A stretch of 64,000 nt of DNA from Sphaerochaeta pleomorpha str. Grapes (GTDB taxonomy: Bacteria; Spirochaetota; Spirochaetia; Sphaerochaetales; Sphaerochaetaceae): positions 3,066,001 through 3,130,000 of the forward strand of contig NC_016633.1 in the NCBI RefSeq assembly GCF_000236685.1, in the 5' to 3' direction. Below the pieces are notes generated by a model. That model saw only the letters and a list, made by a program, of their open reading frames with translations. It made no database searches and was not told the origin of the DNA. Numbering within the stretch: the stretch's first letter is position 1; each line of letters begins with the position of its first letter. Shown piece by piece: positions 43,009-51,410 of this stretch. Both the position numbers and the translations under genes were made by a program.

Positions 43009-43718
43009 TGTATCTCCTTCAGGAAGTCGTCCCATGCGGTGATCGGATAACTGTTCACCGTACCGAAGCGTTCGTCGTTCGTTTCGCACGAGCGAATCTC
43101 GATCGCTCGTGACCGACAGAATGCCGACAGCTGCTTGCCGATGGCCTGCGATTGTGCAAGATTCCAGTGCTTACCGAAAACCTTGTTATATTTCGCCACG
43201 GTGTAGAACTGCAGCGAGGCATTCAAGGCGATCTCGAGGGTTTCATTTTCTTCCGTGAGGTCCATGATCCGTCGCTGCGCCTCGAGTGCTCTTTGGTGTG
43301 CAATCTGCAGTGCGCGTTCCATGATGTGTTCGGGAGAGTTCCATGCTTCCTCTACGGCAATGAAGTATTGGCGGAACTTGCGGCCTATCGCTGAGCGCTG
43401 CAGCATGCACAGCTCCTTGGCCATCGTTATGGTGATCTCGTGATTCATGCTCGGACGCCCTCCGATACTTTTACTTGCTTTCGAGTAAAAGTCCTTTCCT
43501 TCCACAAAGCCGTATTGGCACATGCGGGGGAACCAGTCGTTGTATCGGGTTGGCACCTGCATCGCTATGTGCAGATTCCGCGCGTTGACAGTTGGAGTTG
43601 GGGTTTCATAGTTGATGGGAATCAGCGTATCTAATGAAGGGGATGTCCTTTCACTGGAATGACACACATCATTGTTACACAGGTCTTGGCTATCACAGGG
43701 TAAGGTTTTTCGACTCAT
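43005..43718 (-). CDS. AntA/AntB-family antirepressor
   Basis: A 237-residue antirepressor. The N-terminal AntA/AntB domain has VNARNLHIAMQVPTRYNDWF and RMCQYGFVEGKDF followed by MAKELCMLQRSAIGRKFRQY. The C-terminal coiled region (RALEAQRRIMDLTEENETLE) and a basic terminal domain complete it. Proteins of this group counter the prophage repressor and promote lytic growth. GGAGGAATAATT precedes the ATG. It is placed between the primase and gene debris and next to an inserted forward gene. Confidence 0.85.
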   Translation of the reverse strand: MSRKTLPCDSQDLCNNDVCHSSERTSPSLDTLIPINYETPTPTVNARNLHIAMQVPTRYNDWFPRMCQYGFVEGKDFYSKASKSIGGRPSMNHEITITMAKELCMLQRSAIGRKFRQYFIAVEEAWNSPEHIMERALQIAHQRALEAQRRIMDLTEENETLEIALNASLQFYTVAKYNKVFGKHWNLAQSQAIGKQLSAFCRSRAIEIRSCETNDERFGTVNSYPITAWDDFLKEIQ

Positions 43719-43727
43719 AATTATTCC

Positions 43728-43757
43728 TCCTTCTTATTGCCGGAAAACCGTACCCCC
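43728..43757 (-). repeat. GGGGTACG motif, copy A
   Basis: On the minus strand the sequence reads GGGGGTACGGTTTTCCGGCA followed by ATAAGAAGG. It overlaps the antirepressor's upstream sequence and resembles three other sites at 44116-44146, 49732-49765 and 51365-51397. Confidence 0.5.
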
Positions 43758-43801
43758 TTAATTTGGGAAAAGGAGAACCACCAGAGGAGAAACTGGAATG
43801 A

Positions 43802-43945
43802 TCACGTGTTCCTGGGTTCAGTCTCGTGGCAATCGCTGCCAAAAAATCTCACCTTGTATCCCTTGCAGCGTGCCCTATCAATCTCAATTTGCATTCCTGT
43901 ACTGATTCGTTCTCCAAACACCCATACCTCCGAACATTTGCTCAT
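43802..43945 (-). pseudogene. C-terminal remnant of a DUF4406-like gene
   Basis: A 47-codon minus-strand frame starting MSKCSEVWVFGERISTGM and continuing EIDRARCKGYKVRFF. It matches the last third of the intact DUF4406-like protein at 46427-46831 (MSKCTEVWVFGEHISAGM) with few changes, but the first two thirds are missing. It is therefore a truncated duplicate. Its ATG overlaps the stop of the primase remnant, so a deletion seems to have fused two different genes. Confidence 0.75.
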
Positions 43946-44061
43946 GAGGAGGTGCGTATGGTTTCCGACAATCGCATGCAGAGCTCATCGAATGTCGTGG
44001 TCTTGTTTGTCCAGGTTTTCCCATAGCAACTATTGCCATAGGCTATGGGCAGGTTACGCAT
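43942..44061 (-). pseudogene. N-terminal remnant of a VapE-type primase gene
   Basis: A 39-codon frame starting MRNLPIAYGNSCYGKTWTNK with an AAGGAG ribosome binding site, resembling the extreme N-terminus of VapE-type primases, then ending abruptly at a stop that overlaps the DUF4406 remnant. It is a different N-terminal type from the intact primase at 40570-43008, so it derives from another phage rather than from a local duplication. Confidence 0.55.
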
Positions 44062-44115
44062 ATCGTATGCTCCTTGGTAAATAAGTAGAGAGTTTTCATG
44101 ACGATTAGACACTCC

Positions 44116-44146
44116 TTACCTACCACCGAAAAAGCGTACCCCTTGA
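44116..44146 (-). repeat. GGGGTACG motif, copy B
   Basis: The minus strand reads AAGGGGTACGCTTTTTCGGT followed by GGTAGGTAAGG, about 60 bases upstream of the primase remnant start. It matches copy C, which is inside the DUF2800 gene, at most positions. Confidence 0.55.
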
Positions 44147-44353
44147 GTTAGAAATTCATTATTTGAATTGGAGAAAGAAATAGTTTTACCAAGTACATCG
44201 CTATATAATTAATGATTTATAGGGCGGACTGACCAAGTCTGTGGTACTATTAACGACGTGTATCATTAATGTTACTTCTCACAGCTATTAACTTATTAAA
44301 TTTTATATATTTGAGTCATCTTTGGTTTTACTCAAATTATTTGTGGGGAACTT

Positions 44354-46345
44354 ATGGATAAACTTATTTCAACAATTTATATCAAACAGGATATTGCCAA
44401 TCAATCGCTACTGGTAAATGCATTATCGCAGGCTATTGTAAAGATACTGTATTCAGCAGATGAAGGTATTGATTTTCGAGCTATTAAAGCAAATTTGAGA
44501 AAATTAGTTGGGTCTCAAATTGACGATACAAGAATTGATGAATCCCTTAATGAATTAGTTAAAAATAGCTATGTCAAGAAAAGCAAAGGGAACTATAAAA
44601 TTCGGGACTTCTACAGGAGAAAACTTAAGTCATTATATGACCAAAGAAGTCAAAGGTTAAACTCAGTTCTTGAAGAATACTTTTCTGATAGCGATCTTGA
44701 TAAGGGAACTCTTCAAAGTTGGTTTGAAGATATGAATACGAAATTCTTTAGTGAATATAGTATGAATTGGATCGAAGATGTAATAGGAAGATCTGACAAG
44801 AATAGAAAATATATTAATACCTTAAAAATTCTAGACGACAATGCAATACATAAGAAACATAAAATCGATAAAAAGTTATGCACTTGGCTTAATGACCAAT
44901 ATATACAATTCTTAAGAAGTAATAATCCAGAAGATCAATTATTGATGTGGGATTATGCAAATACAATGTTCTCATGCCAATTGATTGCTGCAAATATATA
45001 TGCTGATGACAGTATACTTGACATTTTTGAAAATGCAACGATGGTGCTAGATACAAATATTCTGATGTGTCTTGATTTAGAGAAAGATAACTATAGTGAT
45101 GCTTACGAATCCCTTGAGTCAATTTTTGAGAAACTGAAAATTACTCCTGTTTATTTTCATATAACCAAAGAAGAATACAGTAAGGCAATCAGAAATAAAA
45201 TTGATGAGATTACAAGAATTCTTAGAAAGTATAGTATTGAAGTCTTAGTGGAGTCAGATGATACATTTATAAAAACTGCACTAGGAAGGAAATGTACAAA
45301 GGAAGAGGATTTTATAACTTTCTTTGAGCAAATTAAAAACATACCAGACAAATTTAATAATTCACTAGAAATAGAAGAGTTGGATTATCGAGAACTATCG
45401 GTTGCAATAGAAAACGGACAAAAGGATACCAAACTAAAAGAAGCACTCAATGAAATTTTCAAAAGGCTTCATAATCATGAAAAAACTCATTCAATTCTAG
45501 GCCATGATGCTGGATTAATTGCTGGAACACAATTCTTGCGCTCTGATGGAGGTAATGTCTGGATTCTAACGCGTGATGGGTCCATTCATACATATTCAAC
45601 GGAGAATGCTAAAGCAAATAAGTATCCTTTGGCAGTAAGTTTGAAAACGTTGATTAACTTATTTTCTGTTAGCGATGGAGGTATTGATTTAAAGCCTACA
45701 GATTTTCTGCCACTGTTTTCAAATTTTATTAGAAATGATGTGATTCCAGAAAAAAATACTTTTCAAATTGAAGACTTAACTCGAATGTACGAAATCCAGG
45801 ACCAAATTACGCAAATGCCAAAGGAGGATATTGTTAAATTAGCTAAAGAAGTAAATAGAGACCGGATATCAGGTGTTACAGATAGCAAAATAGCATTGAA
45901 GGTGCAACGTAGAATTCAATCCTATAAAATTGAAGTAAAAGATGAGCTCACAGCAGCAAAAAGAAGTTATAGTTCTGAAAAAGAGAGAGCAGAGAAGCTG
46001 ACTGATGAAATGCAAAAACGTAAGGTAAATTTTATTGAACGTCGGAAGCATGAACTTTTATCCGAGTTCCAAAAGAAAAATAATAGAGCTAAAAGAATTG
46101 CAATTCTAGTCCAGATAGTAGCACTGGTGTTAATTTCTATTTTGGTGATATTTTTGTATCAAAAGAATAGTGAAAATCCGAATACTCTAGGAGCCTCCAT
46201 AATTGCTCTCATTATTAATCTACTTGTAAATAAAATCTCCATTAAGCCATTGCAAGAGGTTCTCTTTAACAAAAAAGAGAAACGATTCAAATCACAAATT
46301 GATGATATTGTCGAGGAAGAATGGAGGAGTTTACTTTGTGAGTAA
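44354..46345 (+). CDS. PIN-like domain protein with two C-terminal membrane helices
   Basis: A 663-residue protein on the strand opposite to its neighbours and much AT-richer than they are. The N-terminal 90 residues look like a winged helix or DNA-binding unit (FRAIKANLRKLVGSQIDD, YVKKSKGNYKIRDF). From about 230 the sequence has a PIN-nuclease start (ATMVLDTNILMCLDL) and later acidic positions (LGHDAGLIAGTQFL, VWILTRDGSI), suggesting an RNA- or DNA-cleaving domain. A coiled-coil follows, then two membrane helices near 580-625. The membrane anchoring suggests a phage-exclusion cargo gene, but no known system is identified. The ATG follows GTGGGGAAC. Confidence 0.75.
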   Translation: MDKLISTIYIKQDIANQSLLVNALSQAIVKILYSADEGIDFRAIKANLRKLVGSQIDDTRIDESLNELVKNSYVKKSKGNYKIRDFYRRKLKSLYDQRSQRLNSVLEEYFSDSDLDKGTLQSWFEDMNTKFFSEYSMNWIEDVIGRSDKNRKYINTLKILDDNAIHKKHKIDKKLCTWLNDQYIQFLRSNNPEDQLLMWDYANTMFSCQLIAANIYADDSILDIFENATMVLDTNILMCLDLEKDNYSDAYESLESIFEKLKITPVYFHITKEEYSKAIRNKIDEITRILRKYSIEVLVESDDTFIKTALGRKCTKEEDFITFFEQIKNIPDKFNNSLEIEELDYRELSVAIENGQKDTKLKEALNEIFKRLHNHEKTHSILGHDAGLIAGTQFLRSDGGNVWILTRDGSIHTYSTENAKANKYPLAVSLKTLINLFSVSDGGIDLKPTDFLPLFSNFIRNDVIPEKNTFQIEDLTRMYEIQDQITQMPKEDIVKLAKEVNRDRISGVTDSKIALKVQRRIQSYKIEVKDELTAAKRSYSSEKERAEKLTDEMQKRKVNFIERRKHELLSEFQKKNNRAKRIAILVQIVALVLISILVIFLYQKNSENPNTLGASIIALIINLLVNKISIKPLQEVLFNKKEKRFKSQIDDIVEEEWRSLLCE

Positions 46346-46426
46346 TTAACAATTTTCAATAATGCTGCGTATGTGCAATGTTAGGCTGGGACTGGGTACT
46401 CCGCGTGGGGGATATCCCTAATTGGG

Positions 46427-46831
46427 TTAGGGCAGCGGCTGAGTATTTATAAGAATGCATTCATTATTGAAAAATCTCACCTTATAACCCTTATGTTTTG
46501 CCCTGTCTATCTCGATTCTCATCCCGGCACTAATGTGTTCACCAAACACCCAAACCTCCGTACATTTGCTCATGAGCACGATACCGAAGAACATGCCCAG
46601 GTCGCGTTCGCTCTGAATCCCGTCATCAAGAAACTGGGGGTAGAGCAGGTGAGGGGTTACCGGAAGATAACCTTTCTCGACTGCAAAACGGCTGTAACGC
46701 CTGGCATGGAACACATTCTCTTCGATATTTCCAGCATATGGAGAGCAGATATACACCATGGGGTGATAATCGAAATGTGGTCTAGCTTGTTTCTCAATAG
46801 CCTTCATGGCCTCATAGGGTGTCCTATCCAT
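46427..46831 (-). CDS. DUF4406-like (nucleoside 2-deoxyribosyltransferase-fold) protein
   Basis: A 134-residue protein of the DUF4406 type, related in fold to nucleoside 2-deoxyribosyltransferases. Landmarks: MVYICSPYAGNIEENVFHAR, PVTPHLLYPQFLDDG, MSKCTEVWVFGEHISAGM and a terminal KGYKVRFF. The ATG at 46831 follows GGAAGGA; an in-frame ATG at 46858 next to the polymerase stop is an alternative. Function unknown; nucleotide-pool enzymes are common in phage replication modules. A truncated duplicate lies at 43802-43945, on the other side of the inserted forward gene. Confidence 0.8.
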   Translation of the reverse strand: MDRTPYEAMKAIEKQARPHFDYHPMVYICSPYAGNIEENVFHARRYSRFAVEKGYLPVTPHLLYPQFLDDGIQSERDLGMFFGIVLMSKCTEVWVFGEHISAGMRIEIDRAKHKGYKVRFFNNECILINTQPLP

Positions 46832-46860
46832 ATATCCTTCCCTGTTGCGAATATTCATAT

Positions 46861-48801
46861 TCAGTCCTTCTTGTAAAATTTGGTCTCAAAGCCATCCGCA
46901 TTGAGCAACAATCCATCTGCCCATGATGGCGATGCCGCCATGGAAGCCTCGATGGTTTCCAATTCCATTTCATCAGGTGCCTCGATGACGATCTCGTCAT
47001 GGATGTGCATGCAGATCCGATGATCCTTGAGTTGCTGCATCGAGTAGCAGAGAATGTCACGGCTGATTGCCTGAACGATGTTCTCCACCACCTTGGGACC
47101 ATATGTTTCGATACGTTCCCACTTCTTCGTGGCTCCCACGCCCTCATACGTTACGCAATCGTTACCAAAATCATTGGTTCCCATACGGGGTTTCACGTAG
47201 GCAAGCCGTCTTCCCGATGGCAACGTAATGAACAAGAAGCCACTCTCATGTGAGAAATTGATGTCATGCGTGTTGGTTGTGGTTTTTCCCCTCACCGCTT
47301 CCTTAACCACCTTGTCCACATCCCACCAAAGCTGGACGATGTTAGGATTGGATTGACGCCACACATCCACCAAGGGCTTGAGCTCATCCTCTTCAAGGCC
47401 CATATCCAGAGCACCCATCGCCTTCAGAGCCCCCACCGACCCGCCGTAACCAAGTGCCAATTCGGCAATTTTCCCTTTCTGTCTTAGATGGGCATTCTGA
47501 CCATGCTTCTCTACAGGGACCTTGAACATCTGAGAAGCGGATGCACAGTAGATATCCCCGTTCTCGGCAAAGATCTCCATACGCCAAGTCTCCCCAGCGA
47601 GCCAGGAGAGTACTCTTGCTTCAATTGCAGAGAAGTCCGAAACAATGAACCGATATCCGCTTCTAGGAATGAATGCGGTACGGACCAACTGTGACAAGGT
47701 GTTGGGAACATCGGAATACAGTATCTGCACTGCTTCATACCCACCGCTCGTAACCAAGGTTCTTGCAGTCTCCAAATCCTCCAGATGGTTCTGGGGTAGA
47801 TTTTGCATTTGCACGAGTCTTCCAGCCCACCGCCCGGTTCGGTTTGCCCCGTAGAACTGGAACATGCCCCTTGCCCTGCCATCGCTGCAAACTGCGTTTT
47901 CCATCGCCTGGTACTTCTTCACCGACGACTTGGCAAGCTGAAGCCTGAGCTCGAGTACTTCTTGGATCTGGGGCGGGGCGTCCTGCAAAGCTGTCATCAC
48001 ATCCTTCTTGCCAAGAGAATCGACTTCAAGACCGTTCTCTGACAGCCAGGTTTTTACCTGTGGCACTGAGTTGGGATTCTCCAAATCAGTGAGATCCTTC
48101 ATCCTCGTAATCAACTCTTCTCGGGCACGCTTGTCCATCCTGATTGCGTTATCCACGAGATTCTTGTCGACCAACACACCCCGGTCGTTGATGCCTTGAT
48201 CAAGGAGGTACTCATCCCAGATTGCATCGGGAACCGGAAGTCGATAGAGGCGCTGATGGATGGCAATCTCAACCTCGACATCGCGCTTGTTGTACTCGAT
48301 GAACAGTTTCCATTTGTCAGGTGCATCATCAGCCTCATTTCTGGTACGCCCGCCGTTGGTGATTGTAGGATTGCATGGGGTGCAGAAGTATCTGACCAGG
48401 TCCTTGCCCTCGGAGAGCTTCTGTCTCTGAAGACCGAGCACGGCACCGACGCCCATCAGCGATAGGGGTAGGCCCAGATACGCCGACCAGATCATCGTGC
48501 AACGCCAGGAGGACGGATCGAGATAGGTCCCTGTCGGCAGTCCTAGATGGCGGGAAAGACAAATGCGTTCGAAGGTTGCATTGAACGCCCATTTGATGAT
48601 GCCATCGTCGGAGATAGCTCTGACGATGTTCTTGGGGATTTTCTCCCCCCGGGCGAGATCGACGACTTTCACCTCCCCGCCGTCCAAGCTGTAACCGAAC
48701 AGGAGGATCTCGAAGTCCTCTGCTTCGCAGTAGCGGTAAACTCCGCTCTTGGCCAGATTGATAGAGGAATACGTCTCGATATCGATGCTAAGGTATTTCA
48801 T
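46861..48801 (-). CDS. Phage family A DNA polymerase
   Basis: A 646-residue polymerase I-type enzyme. An N-terminal 3'-5' exonuclease-like part (SIDIETYSSINLAKSG, VEYNKRDVEVEI-like region) is followed by the polymerase domain: motif A IVSDFSAIEARVLSWLAGE, motif B RQKGKIAELALGYGG (O helix), motif C CMHIHDEIVIEAP with the catalytic acid pair. All catalytic motifs look intact. AGGAGATCC precedes the start. It is the phage replicative enzyme and sits downstream of DUF2815. Confidence 0.93.
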   Translation of the reverse strand: MKYLSIDIETYSSINLAKSGVYRYCEAEDFEILLFGYSLDGGEVKVVDLARGEKIPKNIVRAISDDGIIKWAFNATFERICLSRHLGLPTGTYLDPSSWRCTMIWSAYLGLPLSLMGVGAVLGLQRQKLSEGKDLVRYFCTPCNPTITNGGRTRNEADDAPDKWKLFIEYNKRDVEVEIAIHQRLYRLPVPDAIWDEYLLDQGINDRGVLVDKNLVDNAIRMDKRAREELITRMKDLTDLENPNSVPQVKTWLSENGLEVDSLGKKDVMTALQDAPPQIQEVLELRLQLAKSSVKKYQAMENAVCSDGRARGMFQFYGANRTGRWAGRLVQMQNLPQNHLEDLETARTLVTSGGYEAVQILYSDVPNTLSQLVRTAFIPRSGYRFIVSDFSAIEARVLSWLAGETWRMEIFAENGDIYCASASQMFKVPVEKHGQNAHLRQKGKIAELALGYGGSVGALKAMGALDMGLEEDELKPLVDVWRQSNPNIVQLWWDVDKVVKEAVRGKTTTNTHDINFSHESGFLFITLPSGRRLAYVKPRMGTNDFGNDCVTYEGVGATKKWERIETYGPKVVENIVQAISRDILCYSMQQLKDHRICMHIHDEIVIEAPDEMELETIEASMAASPSWADGLLLNADGFETKFYKKD

Positions 48802-48888
48802 TCGGATCTCCTGGTAACGATGTTGGGTTTCAACTAAGTGAATAGGGAAAGGACGGCAGCATTATGCCACCGTCCTCTTCCTAAGAGA

Positions 48889-49452
48889 TCAGGCAAGGAA
48901 ATCATCCTCGTCATCGGTGGCGAAGTCACTCTCTGCACTTGCCTTACCGCCCAGAGGCTCTCCATCACGGATCAGCTGCAGATTCTGCAGGCCGCATGCG
49001 ATGCCGCGGTTGCCGTTGGAATTGAACGCATAGAAGCTGATCGAGGCCCGTCCGTAGACACCCGAATACACATCACTGCGGTTCAGCACGGGATTGCAAT
49101 CCGCATCAACGATACCGGGTGCGGTTGCACTGTTGGCATTGATGAAGAATGCGTTCTCGTAAGCTGGGTCATCCGGGCGGTCGATATCCCCATCGCGCAA
49201 GGGAGTCTTCAGCGATGCAAGGGACGGGGCTGTCCTTCCGTTGCCCTTGAGTTTTGCCTCGCCTTCCTTGTACGCAGCCTCGATGGCAGATTTAATCTTC
49301 TGCACCGTGGCCTTGTCACTTTTGGGGATGATCAGGGAGACCGAGTATTTCGGTGATCCGCCATTGATGGACTTGGGCTCCCACACGTTTGCATAGGACC
49401 ATCTGGTGTTCTTTCCGGTGATTACCTTCATTGGATTTGCTATTGTTGACAT
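48889..49452 (-). CDS. DUF2815 single-strand binding-like protein
   Basis: A 187-residue protein of the DUF2815 family, OB-fold-like proteins found upstream of phage DNA polymerases and thought to bind single-stranded DNA. It has TGKNTRWSYANVWEPKSING, SVSLIIPKSDKATVQKI and YSGVYGRASISFYAFN, then an acidic tail (FATDDEDDFLA), a common feature of SSB-type proteins. GGAGG precedes the ATG, which overlaps the stop of the DUF2800 gene (TAATG). Confidence 0.88.
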   Translation of the reverse strand: MSTIANPMKVITGKNTRWSYANVWEPKSINGGSPKYSVSLIIPKSDKATVQKIKSAIEAAYKEGEAKLKGNGRTAPSLASLKTPLRDGDIDRPDDPAYENAFFINANSATAPGIVDADCNPVLNRSDVYSGVYGRASISFYAFNSNGNRGIACGLQNLQLIRDGEPLGGKASAESDFATDDEDDFLA

Positions 49453-50576
49453 TACTTTTCCTCCATGTCGTCAAAGTCGTTGATTGTGATACCCGGTCTT
49501 TTATCGCTTTCCGGTACGAGCGTCGGTTTGCCTTTGGGCTTGTAGATGAATGGGCCCAAGATCTCATTGAATCGTGTTCTTCCCAGCAACTCGGTCATTG
49601 CCGTGATTCCCAGTACCTTGTGTTCATAGGGATCGAATCCAGATGAGCTGACTGCTTCAGCTACGGCCTGATCATCGGTGTACTTGCGTATCGACCTACC
49701 CTCGACCAGTTTGAATCCCTCCAGTTTTCCTCCTCTACCTAATACCGAAAGAGCGTACCCCTTGATATCGCTTACCCAAGAAGCCAACTCGTCAGCCTGC
49801 CTCAGGATCTCTGCAATCTCGTCATCTCCCAGGAGTACAGGCTCGGCGAACTCGTAGCGAGCGAGATCCAGGTTCGCCTCGGCACGCTTGCGGCAGGTGG
49901 ATTTCACCTTGCAGAAGCGGCAATGGGGACCTGAGCAGAATTCACCCTTGCCCCGGAATGCCAATTCAGCCCTTGGTTTGAGATAGGATTCAGCCCAGTT
50001 TGTTAGGTCATCGGCAGTCATGGTGAACGTGTTCACGTTTGCAAGGCGGGGTTGGAATACGGTCATCGATACCTCTTCCACCTCATACAGCGAGCCGAAC
50101 ATATCAAGAGCTCCGAGGGAGTAGAGCATCATCTGGGTATTGTGGTCTGCAGAGACTTCAACCCCCTGTCCGTACTTGAAGTCGATGATATGCAGGTTCC
50201 TGTCGGCGATGATGATGCAGTCTCCTGTCCCAGAACATTCAGGTACATACGTGCTGATATCCAGGCGTTGTTCAAGGAGTATCAACGGATCTTTTTGAGC
50301 CTCCTTCTCAAGCTGCAATGCCTCGAGAACGAATGCGGCATATTCATCGGTACAGCTTTCCATTTCCTCACTGTGGTAGTGCAGGGTGGGTCTCGGGTCC
50401 TCCATCTTGATTCCCAGGGCAAGCTTGACCTTGTACTCGCATAGGGTATGGGCTTCGGTTCCTTCCTCGGCGAACACACTTGATTTCTCCTCGATGTGTT
50501 CGCATAGGCGTGCCGATGGCGGGCACATTGTCCATCGCGAGGCCGATGAGGGAGAAAGAAGGGCATGCCTACTCAT
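49452..50576 (-). CDS. DUF2800/Cas4-like PD-(D/E)XK nuclease
   Basis: A 374-residue phage nuclease of the DUF2800 type. The N-terminus (LSPSSASRWTMCPPSARL) is characteristic; the nuclease centre has GTGDCIIIADRNLHIIDFKY with the metal-binding Asp and Asp-x-Lys; Cys residues in CSGPHCRFCKVKSTC suggest an Fe-S cluster as in Cas4/AddB. It probably acts in recombination with DUF2815. The ATG at 50576 overlaps the preceding gene's stop. Inside it lies one copy of a motif repeated in non-coding sites (49732-49765). Confidence 0.88.
   Translation of the reverse strand: MSRHALLSPSSASRWTMCPPSARLCEHIEEKSSVFAEEGTEAHTLCEYKVKLALGIKMEDPRPTLHYHSEEMESCTDEYAAFVLEALQLEKEAQKDPLILLEQRLDISTYVPECSGTGDCIIIADRNLHIIDFKYGQGVEVSADHNTQMMLYSLGALDMFGSLYEVEEVSMTVFQPRLANVNTFTMTADDLTNWAESYLKPRAELAFRGKGEFCSGPHCRFCKVKSTCRKRAEANLDLARYEFAEPVLLGDDEIAEILRQADELASWVSDIKGYALSVLGRGGKLEGFKLVEGRSIRKYTDDQAVAEAVSSSGFDPYEHKVLGITAMTELLGRTRFNEILGPFIYKPKGKPTLVPESDKRPGITINDFDDMEEK
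49732..49765 (-). repeat. GGGGTACG motif, copy C (inside the DUF2800 gene)
   Basis: In the minus strand AAGGGGTACGCTCTTTCGGT followed by ATTAGGTAGAGG encodes KGYALSVLGRG of the DUF2800 protein. Nearly the same sequence occurs at 44116-44146 outside any intact gene, with partial copies at 43728-43757 and 51365-51397. Confidence 0.55.
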
Positions 50577-51096
50577 CGGCAAGCCTCCTGATATCCCTTA
50601 GGAAACCCGGGTAATATTCCGGTTTAAGATTCTCCAGACAGGTTGCATAGTGGTGTTCATAAATGGCAGGCAGCTGATCGGCCTTGTCCTTCGAGGTGAT
50701 TGCGTCGACGGCAGACTTCAAATCTTCCAATGTCACACCCAGACAAAAAGCCTCATCGGCAAGATTTCTGTAATGGGAGGGATCGATCGCTGAGAGCTTG
50801 TCAGCACCATACTTTTGCAGAAGCAACCGCACTTGGTCCGTGTGACCATCACGTGACTTCTCTGCGAGTATCTTGCGCACATCGATCAGAGACAAAGGAT
50901 TTTCATCCTTTGGGGGCTCTTGAATCGTTGGTGAGTCCTGTGCTTCAAAAAGGTCTGGTTGGATATCCTTCTGTCCGAGCAGATTCTTCAGGTCTTGTGT
51001 GCGAAGCACTTCGGCGGCTAACTCGAGCGCCTCCGCAAGAGATCTGAATCCCTTGGCTCCATCAAGCAACAACTGGGCTTTATCTTCCATTTTCAT
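50569..51096 (-). CDS. Phage early protein of unknown function, HeH-like segment
   Basis: A 175-residue protein at the head of the replication block. The N-terminal 60 residues are helical (AEALELAAEVLRTQDLKNLL). The middle has LIDVRKILAEKSRDGHTDQV followed by LLLQKYGADKLSAIDPSHY, a pattern seen in phage proteins that automated annotation often labels by chance similarity to rRNA biogenesis factors. The C-terminus is helical. Function unknown. The ATG at 51096 follows AAGGAGCG and overlaps the previous gene's end; codons upstream to 51264 are not used. Confidence 0.65.
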   Translation of the reverse strand: MKMEDKAQLLLDGAKGFRSLAEALELAAEVLRTQDLKNLLGQKDIQPDLFEAQDSPTIQEPPKDENPLSLIDVRKILAEKSRDGHTDQVRLLLQKYGADKLSAIDPSHYRNLADEAFCLGVTLEDLKSAVDAITSKDKADQLPAIYEHHYATCLENLKPEYYPGFLRDIRRLADE

Positions 51097-51292
51097 TCGC
51101 TCCTTCTTGCATCTCATGTATCTCGACGCTTCTGACCGTCTTGCCCGGTGTAAGTACGAGCACTTCGCTGTACTGGCCGAACAGGAATCGCAGCAGCCTT
51201 GCGGGTAACTTTCGTCCACGACTACCCAGCACTCCCTGGGTTCCTTCCCCGCCTTGGGCCACATTGATCTGGACCCTGTGTTGAAGTTTCAT
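51080..51292 (-). CDS. Small phage protein of unknown function
   Basis: A 70-residue basic protein (VLGSRGRKLPARLLRFLFGQ, EVLVLTPGKTVRSVEIHEM). It is not recognised. GGAG lies 7 bases before the ATG and its last codons overlap the next gene, showing it is part of the operon. A copy of the GGGGTACG motif lies about 80 bases upstream. Confidence 0.65.
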   Translation of the reverse strand: MKLQHRVQINVAQGGEGTQGVLGSRGRKLPARLLRFLFGQYSEVLVLTPGKTVRSVEIHEMQEGANENGR

Positions 51293-51364
51293 TGTGTTTC
51301 TCCATCGCTGTACGGGGTGTTTCCCCGGAGGTTGTTTCGGTGTGTCATCACCCCGTATGTACAT

Positions 51365-51397
51365 CCTCTGCTTAATACCTGAAATCCGTACCCCAAG
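51365..51397 (-). repeat. GGGGTACG motif, copy D
   Basis: The minus strand reads TTGGGGTACGGATTTCAGGT followed by ATTAAGCAGAGG. It lies between the sigma-like gene (51411) and the small gene starting at 51292. It is the most divergent of the four copies in the middle of the motif. Confidence 0.45.
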
Positions 51398-51410
51398 GAG
51401 AAAACGGGGA

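Larger units (their letters stand above)
43719..44353. other. Debris-rich gap with a repeated motif and AT-rich DNA
   Basis: This 635-base gap holds two short remnant genes on the minus strand (43802-43945 and 43942-44061), two copies of the GGGGTACG motif (43728-43757, 44116-44146) and an AT-rich stretch (44150-44353) that should carry the promoter of the forward gene at 44354. Its ribosome binding site is GTGGGGAAC. Confidence 0.55.
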
